Source of the DNA: Mastigias papua
Lineage: Eukaryota > Cnidaria > Scyphozoa > Rhizostomeae > Mastigiidae
Direction of reading: 5' to 3'
DNA: 64,000 bases
Assembly (NCBI GenBank): GCA_964019165.1
Contig: OZ025280.1
Span: 9,666,428 to 9,730,427 of the forward strand
The notes under the pieces were generated by a model. The model was not told the DNA's origin. It searched no databases and was given only the letters and a program-made list of their open reading frames with translations. Shown here one piece after another: positions 1 to 11,131 of this stretch (positions are counted from its first letter, which is position 1; every line of letters starts with the position of its first letter). The position numbers and the translations under genes are program-made.

Positions 1-1506
1 TTTATATTCAATGTTAACCTCTGCATCATTCCATTTGAAAAACTTGCATATCAAATCAATTTCATTATTTCGAGTGATTGTTTCATGTCTGTGGCTAAGT
101 GAATCCATGACTAATGCATAGTCTTGAATAAATATAATCATAAACCAATGGTGATGAGCACATATTGGGACAACAAGGATGTCATCCTGTGAAATCTTTG
201 TCAAATGTGATGAAGCCCTGTGAAAATTGACTTCTGGTTGATCATTACATGATATATCTTGCATCAGTGCCAAGTAAAATATGGAATCAGCCATTTTCAG
301 ATTGTTCATGATTCCAAATTGTTCTTTGATCAGTCTCATAAAAGTTACTACTATATTATCAGTAACTTCACTTTTATCCAAAAGGGAGTCCAAGTCTTCC
401 TGAAAAAGAGGAACTTCCTTTATAGTTGCAATAACATAGTTTGCACCTTGGCTAGCTTCCTCCTCATTTAAAAAATGAGAAACTGGTTTCTTCATTGTGT
501 CAATATCACTGTTTGCCCAGCCAGATTCATCTACACAAGTGGGGGCATCACATTGGAATTTTTCACTTTTCAAAATACCATGAACTGGTACTATGCTAAA
601 CACAAGAGGAAGTACCCATGTAAGGTAAAATTGAGTAATTCTGTCAACAACTGCATCCCAAAACTTTGCATTGAATGCAATCTCCACAATGAAGATGCTA
701 CCAGAAAATCCCATCTCTGAATTCAGAGTAAACACAACAAAGTCACACATGTTAGTATTGGTTGCTGCCATTGCTCCTTGGATCTGAAAATAATATCTGT
801 GACTTTGGCTTAATGTGTATGAGCCATCAGATTCCTGTATCCCACCAACATTTTTGTGTAAGAAAGCCTCACGTGGGTGCTTTTCTTTACTTTTAAATGG
901 ACACTTGTATTCAACAACAACTGTTCTGCAACATTTGCATGTCCTTATGTCATCTGGACTGGCAGCTAAAAATGGTCTTTGTTTGTTGATAACAAGACCA
1001 GATGGGGCAATGTTGCATTTTTTGTGTGTTCTCATCATCATCTTTTTGTATTCTTTTCTTGCTTCATTTTCAACAACTTTTCCATGTTGAATTTGAGCAG
1101 GCAATTTTGAGTACTTATCTAGACTGTCTCCATTTACAATGTCTCTTGCAAGACAGCTGCCACTTTGTGCAGGGTATTTTTCAATTCTATTTTGCTTTTT
1201 ATAAACATCACATAATTTAGTTGATGTAACCATACCTTTTCTATGTATTTTCCACATCTTGCTTAGGCTTTGAGACTGTGTAAGTTTCTCAATGCTATCT
1301 GCTTAATCATCAGAAAGTGAAAGCTCCTCAAGAAACTTTTCCTGGTCTATAAATCCAGACTGGAGGTACTGATGAACTTTTTGGAACAAAATTGGCACTG
1401 CTTCATTGGCTTTTGAAGCTTCAACTTCAAAAATTTCTAGACTTTCACATTCATCTTCACTATTTTCCGAGTCGCTAAGAATAAAACCTGCTGAAACACA
1501 GCCAAA
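1..1506 (-). pseudogene. YqaJ-like exonuclease plus Ulp1-like protease, downstream part of the SAP-SWIM frame; one further internal stop, runs off window start
   Basis: This continues in the same frame as the SAP-SWIM ORF. After an acidic linker there is a TAA at 1303-1305, then an uninterrupted frame to position 1. About 1230-600 is a YqaJ/lambda-exonuclease (PD-(D/E)XK) domain: TSTKLCDVY, the acidic motif PFLAASPDD, the E-x-K motif in VVVEYKCPF, and YYFQIQGAMAATN with the conserved Q. The catalytic residues are therefore present. About 370-1 is an Ulp1/C48 cysteine-protease-like domain: DNIVVTFMRL, then HHHWFMIIF with the catalytic His-Trp (about 145-153), then Asp in VMDSL (about 103). The catalytic Cys would lie left of the window. 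Domains are well conserved despite two stops, so this is either a young pseudogene or a gene with introns not recognised here. The second stop is not obviously removable by splicing. Confidence 0.7.
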
Positions 1507-2469
1507 CTATTTTAGTTTTTCTTTAATGTTCTTCAACTGATCTAAAGAATGGCCAATGCGGTCTGCAGGAATTCGTGGGTCAAACTCTATTTTACCTTTT
1601 AAACTTCTCTTCTTCTTTGGCAAATAATGTTCTTTCCCTTGCATTCTCCTGCACTCTCTTTCCTTAAATCCATGATTTTTCAGGAGTGTGGAAGTTTTGT
1701 TTACACACACCTCTGTAATAGGAGAAGGTTCAATAGCCCTGCCAGATTTCTTTTTCCAAGAGCAAAGACTCTCTGTTGGGCCTGTAGCTGGGTGCAAACA
1801 GTCATGGAGGGAATAGAGAGAAGCAGCAATGTGTTTGCAAGCCCCATCTTGTCCACCTGGGCATTGACAGTATGCAGAAAAAACAGATCCTGCTGTTGGC
1901 TTCCATGTCGGATTTGTTTGCCCATGTTCTTTTTGTTCCCTCTCTCCGTCAATGACAAACCAGAGCTTATAATGCTGTTGGCCATCCTTGGTTTTCAACT
2001 TCATCGTGGGGCGAACGTTAGCAACAAAAACAAAGTGTCCAGATATCTCCTTCATTTTCAAATCTTCCACATGGCCGTCTTCAAATAACCCATACTCCTC
2101 AAAGGCTTTGTAGGAGGCAACCTTTTGACGGTCATATTCGCTGGATTTAAATATCAAAAAGTTAAAGATGTCTTCAATACCGAAAGGTGGAACTGTTTCC
2201 ATATTGTTGACCAACTCTTTTTGAGGAATTAAAAAAGGGTCTGGTAATCTAATTCCTTTAATCGTTAATCGATCTGATAAATCAAAATGATCATCATGAA
2301 AATCCACGTTACATGGTAGGCCCATGCTCGACGCTGCTTGGGCAAGTTTGACCAAATCGCTTTTCTTACAGTTGCTCACAGTGATTCCTCTAGATATTAA
2401 AAAATTCCTCAAACTATATACATTCATATTTTCAAAATCCTCTGACAATCTATTGCCTGTAAACGCCAT
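1507..2469 (-). CDS. SAP and SWIM zinc-finger protein (N-terminal part of a SAP-SWIM-YqaJ-Ulp1 reading frame)
   Basis: A 320-residue open frame. Residues about 16-47 (SLRNFLISRGI, then KKSDLVKLA) fit a SAP DNA-binding helix-turn-helix. Residues 201-213 form a SWIM zinc finger, C-x-C-x7-C-x-H, inside YCQCPGGQDGACKHIAA. SWIM fingers bind DNA or protein and, in invertebrate genomes, are often paired with YqaJ-type nucleases. The start is chosen because the ATG at 2469 has G at -3 and +4. The frame ends at a TAG (1507-1509), but the same frame continues beyond it into nuclease and protease domains, so this is probably the N-terminal part of a larger protein. A candidate donor (GTAAAATAG, about 1599) and acceptor (TTTCAG, about 1489) could splice past this stop. 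That is inference. Role unknown; a domesticated or transposon-borne recombination protein is plausible. Confidence 0.75.
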   Translation of the reverse strand: MAFTGNRLSEDFENMNVYSLRNFLISRGITVSNCKKSDLVKLAQAASSMGLPCNVDFHDDHFDLSDRLTIKGIRLPDPFLIPQKELVNNMETVPPFGIEDIFNFLIFKSSEYDRQKVASYKAFEEYGLFEDGHVEDLKMKEISGHFVFVANVRPTMKLKTKDGQQHYKLWFVIDGEREQKEHGQTNPTWKPTAGSVFSAYCQCPGGQDGACKHIAASLYSLHDCLHPATGPTESLCSWKKKSGRAIEPSPITEVCVNKTSTLLKNHGFKERECRRMQGKEHYLPKKKRSLKGKIEFDPRIPADRIGHSLDQLKNIKEKLK

Positions 2470-2762
2470 GACTCGGTTGTACTTTTCATGGAGACAAATT
2501 TACAGCTAGAAATTGTAGGTCGCTGAAAAAGTTGTCCTTACTTTCTGCACGTGACCTTTTCAGCCAATGAGAATGCTTAACTCGCCGGCAAACATATCGC
2601 ACTGTGGGGGCTCCAGTAAAGGTGGATTATCACCCTCGCATTTTCACTCTGAACAGACCTGAACCTGTATGCTTTTAGCTTTGGATAAGTCTTTGAATCA
2701 AATCTACTCACTCTTGTTATCCCATGTCCTATCACGTACGTTACGTTTACTTATTTCATGTC
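2470..2762 (-). promoter_or_regulatory. possible 5' flank/promoter of the SAP-SWIM gene
   Basis: No reading frame is visible here. Reading on the minus strand toward the SAP-SWIM start, there is an inverted CCAAT box (ATTGGCTG, about 2562-2569) and an E-box (CACGTG, about 2549). A slightly GC-richer patch lies at 2580-2640. These fit a promoter, but such short motifs arise often by chance and nothing fixes a transcription start. Confidence 0.25.
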
Positions 2763-5063
2763 TTAGTATACAGTGAGAGGGGAAGTCAAAAAGCCCTATA
2801 GCATATTGCAGGTTTCCGAGCATGTTTTGCACAATGTCTGGCCCAAGACTTTTTCATGACTATGGTTTTTTCTCACTATGGCTATGGTTAGTACTTGGCA
2901 TGACTATGGTTTTGTCGATTTGGTGAATACATCACTCAATTCCTTGTTCTCTATCGCATAGGCCCATGACATCACCAATCCTATGCTAGCCCCTTTTTCC
3001 TTGTTCATCAAAAAAGAAGACAATGTATCTTAGTTGGGGCGCAATGTGAGTACTTGGGGTGGGGGTGGAAGCTGGTGGCTCAAAAAATCATGTCTACAAA
3101 ATATTAATGATCGTGCTGTCTAGTACTACTTAATCCTTTAACACTAGATTATCATATGCAGAATGGTTTTTGGAAATCAGTAATGGTATATATAATAAAT
3201 TATCTTGGAATGGAGGCGACTTGCTTCCTTGCAGAAAACATCGAGCACAATAGATCTCCCAAACCTGACTCCAACAAACACTGCCATTGATAATAAAAAT
3301 GACTATGACCCTGTAGTAAATAAAGAGACACTGGTTAGGTCTTGTGAATAAGTTACTTAAATCTGTTCAATACAACAGTACTTTAGAGCACGATATGAGT
3401 AACATTTCTGTATAAGATTTGGCAAATGTAGCTAAAAGTACAGCAGTAACTTAGAATACAAACTGTACTGGGATAAAGGAACACGCCCCTCAAGGGTTTT
3501 GGAGAGAATACACGTGATGCTCTCCCCAAAGCAATACAACTAAAACAAACTGACAAATAGATGTATTATAACTGCAATAACCCACAGAATAGCTTGGATA
3601 ACACGTTAGCTTTAGCCAGTAATAACTGTGTTGCAGAAATGAAGAGCTATGTAGCACCTACAAACAACATTTGAAACATAAACAATGTCAGAGTGGTGTA
3701 CTTTAAGTACCTGCTGTAGTCACAAATCTCTACTGTAGCAGCGAAAATGAATCGAACCTGAATGAGGCAAAAAGCAACTATGGTACCACGCAGCCACTGT
3801 AAAAAAGTAACTCCATATCTGTTAAATAAAATACACCACGTACCTGGCACTGAAACGACAACCTTCTATCTGAACTTGCAAGACAAATGTCCCTTCTGTA
3901 AACATGCCTTCAACTACAAACATACGGTCTGTGATAACACTATTGTTGGGAAACAAAAGATTGCAGGTCTGCGATCGTGACATGAACTTGGGAATCCCCT
4001 CGTACCCTTAAGAGTGAAAGTAAAAACTGCAAAATTAGAAAATTAGGCCAACAACATTCAGCAATACCTCTATACATACTTCAAGTCATAGCATTCCATA
4101 TACCAGAACTTCATCCCCAAACACAACGATATCCTATATCATCTGTGCATGCAGTAAAAGCAATGACTAGATTCTAATCTAGCAAGGAATACAACAGTAA
4201 ACATATCGTAATTATTTCATCACAATGTAGTAAGAAAAGTAGAGTACCTTAGCGAATGGAATCAAGCGAAAAAACCCAAAACCTGGAAGAAGAATGACGA
4301 AATTCTCCTCCAAGTCGAATCACATGGCAACATTACTGTAGTCCTAATCAAACTATTCGCAACTAAAAGCAGCATGCATGCCATTCCATCCATGTCATCT
4401 AAATAGGCAAGGAAAACAAAACTGTCATAACCTAGCATGGAATAAAAGGTGAAACATATGTTAAGTATGTTTTTAGAAGTTAGCTGTAAAAGCACGGTGA
4501 TTTAGTACATAGAATCCAACAACTTGGAAAGGAACTGTCATGGCGGCAATACCCCCAAGGGAAGGTGGCTGGATCTCGTTGAAAGATGTGGAAATAAATG
4601 GCTTGTAACAGTAGAATATGGATAAAATGGACAAAGGAAATACAGGAAATCTAAAATACACATATGCAAGAAGAAAAGAACCAACTTACCTGGAAGAATA
4701 GCGATAAAAGTCTCCTCGCGATAACAAACATAGCTACTTCGTCCTACATGAACAGTCGCCAACGTGACAGCAACAGTCCTGCGCAGAGGTGTCAAGTGAG
4801 CATGGCGGAGGGGATAGGACAGCAATGGCCATAAGTTGCAAGTGGAATATCTCAGCAAAAAGAACAGATATGGAAAAATCCCTCCTTTATGAGTAAGTAG
4901 ACCCCAAGGAGAACCCCTAAACCGAGTTTGGTTACGACCCCCCAACAGGCCTAGGAGAAGAAGTGTCATTAAAATCAGTCTACAAAGTGGTCACGTGGTA
5001 CAAAATCCAACAATCTGAGTGGTTTGGCATAAATTATGATATAGGCATCTTAGTATATAGTGA
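2763..5063 (-). mobile_element. degenerate Helitron-like unit (old copy of the 24, 38, 43 and 50 kb family)
   Basis: Starts after a unit-end motif (CTTAGTATACAGTGAGA, about 2763) and ends with CTTAGTATATAGTGA at 5063, the same ending as the younger copies. About 2785-3000 is a rotted fold-back arm (GTTTCCGAGCATGTTTTGCA; CATAGGCCCATGACATCACC). The body shares islands with the later units: CATATGCAGAATG (about 3154), GGGAATCCCC (3990-3999), AACTGTCATGGCGG (about 4532) and CTTACCTGGAAGAATAG (about 4685). No long coding frame survives; the short frames do not resemble known proteins. The sequence is much more diverged than the copies in the satellite, so this is an older insertion. Confidence 0.6.
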
Positions 5064-5354
5064 CTAGCTTAGTACTGATAGCCCGCTACAAGCGGGCTTC
5101 CCTAGCCCCAGTTCAAAAGTTGCATATTAGCCTTGGACAGACTAACGCTGTGCCCCCATGAAAGTTGCTTGGTCTGGTCGCATAGGATCACAAGAAGGTG
5201 ACGTCATGGGCCTCTGCGATGGAGCATGGGACTTTCGGCCTTGCATTGTGCAAATCGAAGAAAAATTGATAAATTGAGAAAAATTGTGCAAAAAATGCTT
5301 GGATACCTGCGCTAGGCTACGGGGCAGTAAAGGGAAAGGAAGAGAATCAAGAAG
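5064..5354 (-). mobile_element. half fold-back: left arm and loop of the Helitron-like palindrome, right arm missing
   Basis: Begins CTAGCTTAGTACTGATAGCC followed by a GC hairpin, and runs through the whole left arm, including the perfect TGACGTCA at 5199-5206 and CCTGCGCTAGGCTACGGGGC. It ends in the loop near AGAATCAAGAAG, where homology stops. The complementary arm is absent, as if deleted. It directly abuts the TATATAGTGA end at 5063, the same body/fold-back junction seen at 45.56 and 50.03 kb. Confidence 0.65.
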
Positions 5355-6640
5355 AACCGTTATCAATATCATGATGATATTTGTTTTATGTTGATAAATA
5401 AAGGCTTTTTCACCATGGAATCTATGGTTTTATCAGTAAGATGATATCTTTCATGCAATAAAAGACAATATTAAAAACATTTATCTTCTTCGTTTTTGAT
5501 ATCAAAACAAGATCTTGTGTTTTTAATTTGATCTGGTAGTTTAATAGTAGATTAACGCAGATAGGTCGTTATTGTCCCAGTTCCTTTCACCATTTCCTGC
5601 CTTTATCCTAGTTCCAATCCCCTTTCTGTCGTCCTTGCGTCCATGCTGCATGCGTCTTCCTTCTTGGTCACAAGACAGTTGTTAGATCCTGTTCCATCGG
5701 AGTTGTTATTGTTTGGTAAAGTAGAATAATGTGGTATGTATCCTGTACTGCAATTGTCTGTGATGATGCGGAATACAGATCTGTGATGCTTGTAGCAGTG
5801 TCGCTCACGTATTGACTATTTGTCATTGCCTATCCGTCATGTTATTGGATACCTTCCTCGTCACTTGGGACATTTGAGTTCCTGTAAGAAGAGCGCTTCA
5901 CCCATCCGTTGATCGAAATTAAATCATTCACAACCCACACTATGAACCTGACACTCATTGTGGCTATCCAGTACCGACTGCACGTGATCATTTCTCAAGA
6001 TGTATCTTAATCACTCACACTATTCATCCCAACTTTCTGTACGGCCTAATTCGCCAAACTGGATTCCCTCGCAAGATCCAACGTCGTAGCTGGGGCCAGT
6101 GTTCCTGCCAACCCACCGAGTGTAAATACCCACTTACCCAAGACCAAGTGCATGTAGTTAGCTCAGCCATGTCTGGTATTCCATCATTAACTACAAAGTA
6201 TCCTGCATCACGCTTCATACACATCAAATTCTACGGGTGAGTAAATCTACCTCAATTTTACCCCTTTACTTTTACTCTGATATAGCATGTCACTTTATCA
6301 CTGTTAGCATAACTCAACAAGCCACTATATGATGATATATTTGCACACACCTAGCAGCATTGTATATAACTATGACATGAGTATAGAGGTCAAGTTAGCT
6401 ATCAGTGATAGCAGTCCACTCTCCCATTACATTCTAGATAGTTATCGTTCACTTATTCCTACCTGCAGCTCCTTTGCTTGTCCGAGTAGAGTTTGTACTT
6501 GCCAGCTACATTAGCCTGTTTATACTTATTACCATATTACTATCTTCGTGTTTACTGTCCTGATATACTACCTTATAGCTTCCTTATATTCATGCTTTGT
6601 ATACCAGATATAGTTAATATCTAGAGAATATTTATTTATC
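5355..6640. other. non-coding, no gene recognised
   Basis: AT-rich sequence with only short, unconvincing frames on both strands (the longest on the minus strand at 6024-6227 has no recognisable domain). No terminal repeats, primer-binding site or RNA gene were seen. It may be eroded transposon sequence. Confidence 0.5.
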
Positions 6641-7400
6641 CTCAGCCATCATTTTCTAGGACTTTACCGCTTAATATGCACTTATATATCAACCTGCTTC
6701 GCGATATCACTTATTCGTTAGTTCGATGCTTCTTTAGTGTATTAGCTAGGATTGTTCTAAGCTATCAGTTTGTAGGACTTATCCCCTTACTGTGCACGTA
6801 GCTATCTGCTTTTGGCACAATGTCAATTCATTCTTTAGTTCCTTACTTCTTTTGTTTATTTACTTGTATTGTTTTCAGCAATCACTTTCAAGGTATTTAT
6901 CCCTTAACATGCGCATAGAGATTTGCTTGCTGCGTGATGTCACTTATTCGTCAGCTCTATGCTTCTTAAGTTTATGAGCTAGTATTGTTTTCAGCTATCA
7001 GTTTCCTGGATTTTACCCCTCAACATGCACACAGAGATTTGCTTGCTGCGCAATGTCACTTATACGTCCACTCTATGCTTCTTCAGTTTATGAGCTAGTA
7101 TTGTTTTCAGCAATCAGTTTCCTGGATTTTACCCCTCAATATATGCACAGAGAGATTTGCTTGCTGCACGATGTCGCTTATTCGTTAGTACTTATATTTT
7201 TTACGGCTGTAAATTTCAAGGAACTTACCCCTCAACATGCACACAGAGAGATTTGCTTGCTGCATGATGTCACTTCATTCGCTAGTTCTATACTTCTTTA
7301 GTTTATTGGCTAGTATTGTTTTCAGCAATCAGTGTCTAAGAATTTATCCCCACAATATGCACATAGATATTTGGTTGCTTACCCATGTGTTAGTTTGCAG
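6640..7400 (+). repeat. degenerate tandem repeat, about 116-bp unit, 6-7 copies
   Basis: Recurring blocks CAGTTTCCTGGATTTTACCC, CACAGAGATTTGCTTGCTGC, GATGTCACTTATTCG and AGTATTGTTTTCAGCAAT repeat with spacing about 115-117 bp (for example unit starts at 6999 and 7115); one unit is about 100 bp. Units differ by many substitutions, so the array is old. It produces overlapping spurious reading frames in the plus strand. It is unrelated to the 92-bp satellite. Confidence 0.75.
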
Positions 7401-7873
7401 TTACACCTTATTCTTCATGCTATATTCTATATTTTGTCACATGCCAATATTTTATGCTTCCCCTCATATGCATTTTACAGCTATTCCACACATTGGATTA
7501 GTTGTGCATTTGTTCTTATCTCATTTATTTCTATACTGCCCCCCTCCCAGAGTGTTCCATTATTTGCATGAGCTACCTTTACCTAGCCCTATTTTCCCTG
7601 GATCCCAGCACTTATCTAGGGTATTATCCCATACACTCACTTTTTCCTGTTCCCACCGCTTGGGCACTAGCTGGGCTGCATTGACAATACGTTCACTCTT
7701 TAGACCTTATTTTTCAATTTTTGTCAATTTCGATTTTATCTCAAATAGCCTACATAACAGCGGTTATATATTTCAACAGTTAGTGAGATACTAAACTAAA
7801 CTGAACAAAACAAAAAATTAAGTTGACTAAGATAAACATAATTCTATACAACGAACTAAAATAAGGTAGAGCC
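7401..7873. other. non-coding; tail probably 3' UTR of the LINE fragment
   Basis: No gene recognised. The A-rich stretch around 7796-7840 lies just downstream (minus strand) of the LINE stop codon and may be the element's 3' end. The remaining sequence is T/C-rich without clear structure. Confidence 0.4.
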
Positions 7874-8215
7874 TCAAGATGAATCAGTAAGAGGTTTATT
7901 TATATATTCGTAGCTGGCAACCAAGCTCGATTCAATTAACTTATAAATTTGGGTACTTAATTCCGTCCTGTTTTGTAACAAATATACAAACTTGTCTTTG
8001 GACGTCATAAATATGAAGCTAGGTTTTGCTTTTATGATCTCATCAAAAAAGAGAGAACGACTTGTCTCATTAATCTGGCATGTTACAAGACAATGAATTT
8101 CATCTTGGGTTACTTTGCACACTGGGCAATTGCGGTCTTTTGGATCAACTTTAGGTCTTATATACCTTCCTGTCTCTATTGCTAGCCGATGGTCAGAGAG
8201 TCTACACTTACTCAC
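7874..8215 (-). pseudogene. 5'-truncated LINE (non-LTR retrotransposon) ORF2 C-terminus
   Basis: A 113-residue frame with the typical tail that follows the reverse transcriptase of non-LTR retrotransposons: KCRLSDHRLAIETGRY, then a zinc-knuckle-like CPVCKVTQDEIHCLVTC (C-x2-C-x7-H-x4-C). Such tails sit at the end of ORF2 and help in template binding. There is no reverse transcriptase or endonuclease in the window, and an in-frame stop lies just upstream, so this is a dead 5'-truncated insertion, as is usual for LINEs. Clade not determined. Confidence 0.65.
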
Positions 8216-9356
8216 AGTACATCATCATCAGTTTATACTTGTTATTGTTGCTCTGTAATACAACTCACCTTTATGCCTCTAAGGTATACTTCACAGGTCT
8301 CATCTGGTAGTATTTTTAGGTCATATAGTATTCATTTGCTTGCTTATCTTGCAGTAGTACTACTCTGTTTCACCTCAATTGTTCCCTGGGCTTTTGCATA
8401 AATCAATCACTACGATACATAATCTTTTGTTGATTTCTTAATTTCATGGATGCAAACAAATGTAATTTCTCTTGGTGAGTCACCGGCCTGACTGGCTTCA
8501 GTCACACATGCTTGTCATTCTATAGAACTGCATCAAGTCAGCAAGTTCAGAATCAATTGTGAATATTGTGGATCAGAAAACAGTCCTGGTTTAATGCCCC
8601 AACATAGTGGAGTTGTCCTGTGCAAGGAAAGGCCAATCTTGTGCTTTTAGGAGTAAATTCATGAAAGTTGGTACAGAGTGAGTTCTTGTGGTTAAAAGAA
8701 GGTTTAGCCTCAGACCCACCCAAAAAATCGCAGTCTGGTGTATTTTACAGACTGCAATGCCCTACCCATTCTTAAGAAAATCAATGTTCCCAAAATGCGT
8801 CTTTCTGCCTGGTAAGTCGAAAGATAAAGTTAAAAGAAACAAAAAATACTAAATCACTATACTTCTAAATTTTAAAGGTGGAGTAATAAAGACATTTGAA
8901 GTTTTGTGGCTCTAGGGGGTAAAGATTCCTCATTAACTCAAAATTTTCGTTCAGAAAATATCAAAATCGTTTCTCAACTTATGCCACTATTTAGATTAAA
9001 CATAGTTTTTTAAGCTACTGTTAGTTCACTCATTATTAGCAATTTGTCATGATTATTTTGAAGAACCCTTCGGTAAAATTGGAACCCCCTGGATTTTGGT
9101 AATGTTTTGAGTTTTGTTGTATTTTAGCCTCAAAGTCTAATTGAAACTACGCAATGCTGTAGAATTTGTTACTAGTTGTATTTTTGGATACCTAAACAAC
9201 ATATCTGTTGGAATGCTTACTTTTTGGTTGGATAATAGACTTGTTGAATTGGGCTAGGGCAGTCAGTGAATTGGGCAAGGGCAGTTAGTGAACATTAGTG
9301 ACGCATTTGGTGTTTTGAAGTTCACGGGCAAGTACTGGCTGAACTGGCATGTTTTA
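8216..9356. other. non-coding, no gene recognised; small tandem duplication
   Basis: AT-rich, with frequent stops in all frames. A ~26-bp direct duplication (TGAATTGGGC-AGGGCAGT-AGTGAA) lies at about 9244-9292. Nothing else was recognised. Part may be the decayed 5' region of the pseudogene that follows. Confidence 0.5.
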
Positions 9357-11100
9357 TGGAGCAATCTACATCAGACGAGAGGGGAAACATCTTTAAAGAT
9401 GCCAGACTGGCTGAAATGTACAAAACTAGAGTAAAGGAACTGGGAAGCTATACTCCAGAACGAATCCACACCACAAAACTTAAAGCGAGGCTAATGTCAC
9501 AGATGTAGTATTTAAGAGAATATAGGGAGGGTAACAGGACTTACCTAGCATTTGATAATGCCATTGGGACAGTGTTGGTCAGCACATGAAAGCAATTATG
9601 ATGATGAGGCTTTCATTCTGTCACAAGCTGTAAATATTTTACACTGCAATATACTCTCTAGAGAAAGCAACGAATTTATTGGAAGTTTTACTCACAACCG
9701 TCAGTAAGACTTTGTACCTCCATTTTTCAAATCATTCATCAATATGATCTTGCAAGGGAATAGCATAAATGCCTATCACAAGCATTTGGAACAATCGACG
9801 ATTACCATATCCCAACTGATAATACAAAACACCAGCAAAAAAATCAGGTTAGAAGCAAGAACCACTGCAACACATAGCTCAAAGTCAAGAGAGACCCCTT
9901 TGGGTATTTACCTAGGTATGATGCTACACGTGAGAATCAGGAAAAAAGGACTTATTGAAAACTTGCATCATCTTGGAATTTCAGTTTCTTATGGAAGGGT
10001 AATGGAACTGAACGCTACAGTTGGAAATGCAGTTTTATCAAAGTATGCAGTAGAAGGGATTGTTTGTCCGCCTTCCCTAAAACCAAATGTGTTTACAACG
10101 GCTGCTATTGACAACATCGATCATAATCCAAGCTCAACGACAGCAAATGGATCCTTTCACGGGACAGGAATATCATTATTCCAGAGACAAAATTCAGAAA
10201 AAACTGACATACAGCGTAATTCTAGGGAATCAGATGTCGATAGCAAGAGGTTGTTAAATCTTCTCAGTGCTTACATTGATGTTCCTCCAGTCCTTTACTA
10301 GAAGAAAGAGCCTGATATTTGCGAATACGGTCATATTCTGCTAGATCCGGATGCCAATAGGCTGTGTATGCTGCAGAGGTATGCATTCCTTTTATTTGTT
10401 GCAACCTGCAAGTATCGCCAAGAGTAGACATAGTATGGGAGGTTTATCAAGACAATTCATTAAAAACATCTGCAAGAAATAAGAGAGGTCAGGGAGTATG
10501 TCGATGAGTGCCTCCTGATTCAATTGTTCAAGGCAATTGGCAGTCTTTTTTACACGTGTCAGAAAACAAGGAAGAGTTGTGTCAGTTTTTGGCTATCGAA
10601 TCAGCTACTAAAGTAAAGGAAGGAACATTTATAACTGCACGTGGGACTATCGTTCTATCCAATAGTGATGACGATCTGTCATTATTATCACCATGCACAC
10701 AAGAGGAAGCAGACACAAGAATGTTTTTACATGCCTTCCATGCAGCCCGTTCTGGTAGCAAAAGGACCACAATATGTATGTTTGATACCGATGCTGCTGT
10801 TTTAGGTATTGGCCTCTTCCAACAACTAGAACTTGAAGAGCTCTGGCTATCATTCGGAGATGGACAATATCACTGCTATATTTCGATACATGAAATAGTG
10901 GAGGCACTTGGAGGAAACAAATCGTGATATTTGCCTTTGCTTCAAGCTTTGACTGGTTATCACCAGATCTCCTTCTTTGCTGGATGAGTTAAGAAAGTTG
11001 CATGGAACACTTGGACGCAGTATGATGAACCTGCAAGTGCGTTACAAGCAGTATCATCTTGCCCATCAAAAGAGTAGGTCAATGTTGCTTTTCCGATGAT
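9357..11100 (+). pseudogene. broken copy of an uncharacterised invertebrate multicopy gene family (EEADTRM / DTDAAVL / TGISLF motifs)
   Basis: Conserved blocks in order: LAEMYKTRVKELG (about 9407), stop TAG 9506-9508, FINMILQG (about 9735), SKSRETPLGIYLGMMLH (about 9880), VDNIDHNPSSTTA-like AIDNIDHNPSSTTANGSFHG (about 10110) with GTGISLFQ, stop 10299-10301, NWQSFLHVSENKEELCQFLA (about 10530), CTQEEADTRMFLHAFHAARS, ICMFDTDAAVLGIG and LWLSFGDGQ (to 10920). A frame change follows, then ALTGYHQISFFAG and TGA 10985-10987. I recognise the order from abundant hypothetical proteins of cnidarians and other invertebrates whose function is unknown. The acidic EEAD and DTD motifs could belong to a PIN-like nuclease, but that is speculation. 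Several stops and frame changes make it non-functional. Confidence 0.65.
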
Positions 11101-11131
11101 TGAAAGATTTTTCGTTTTACTCTATGATTAT

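Noticed and set aside
1627..2088. 153-codon plus-strand frame
   Set aside because: Antisense shadow of the SAP-SWIM gene, without a recognisable domain.
7237..7794. 185-codon plus-strand frame rich in hydrophobic residues
   Set aside because: It lies mostly in the degenerate 116-bp repeat and pyrimidine-rich DNA; the apparent membrane segments are a composition effect.
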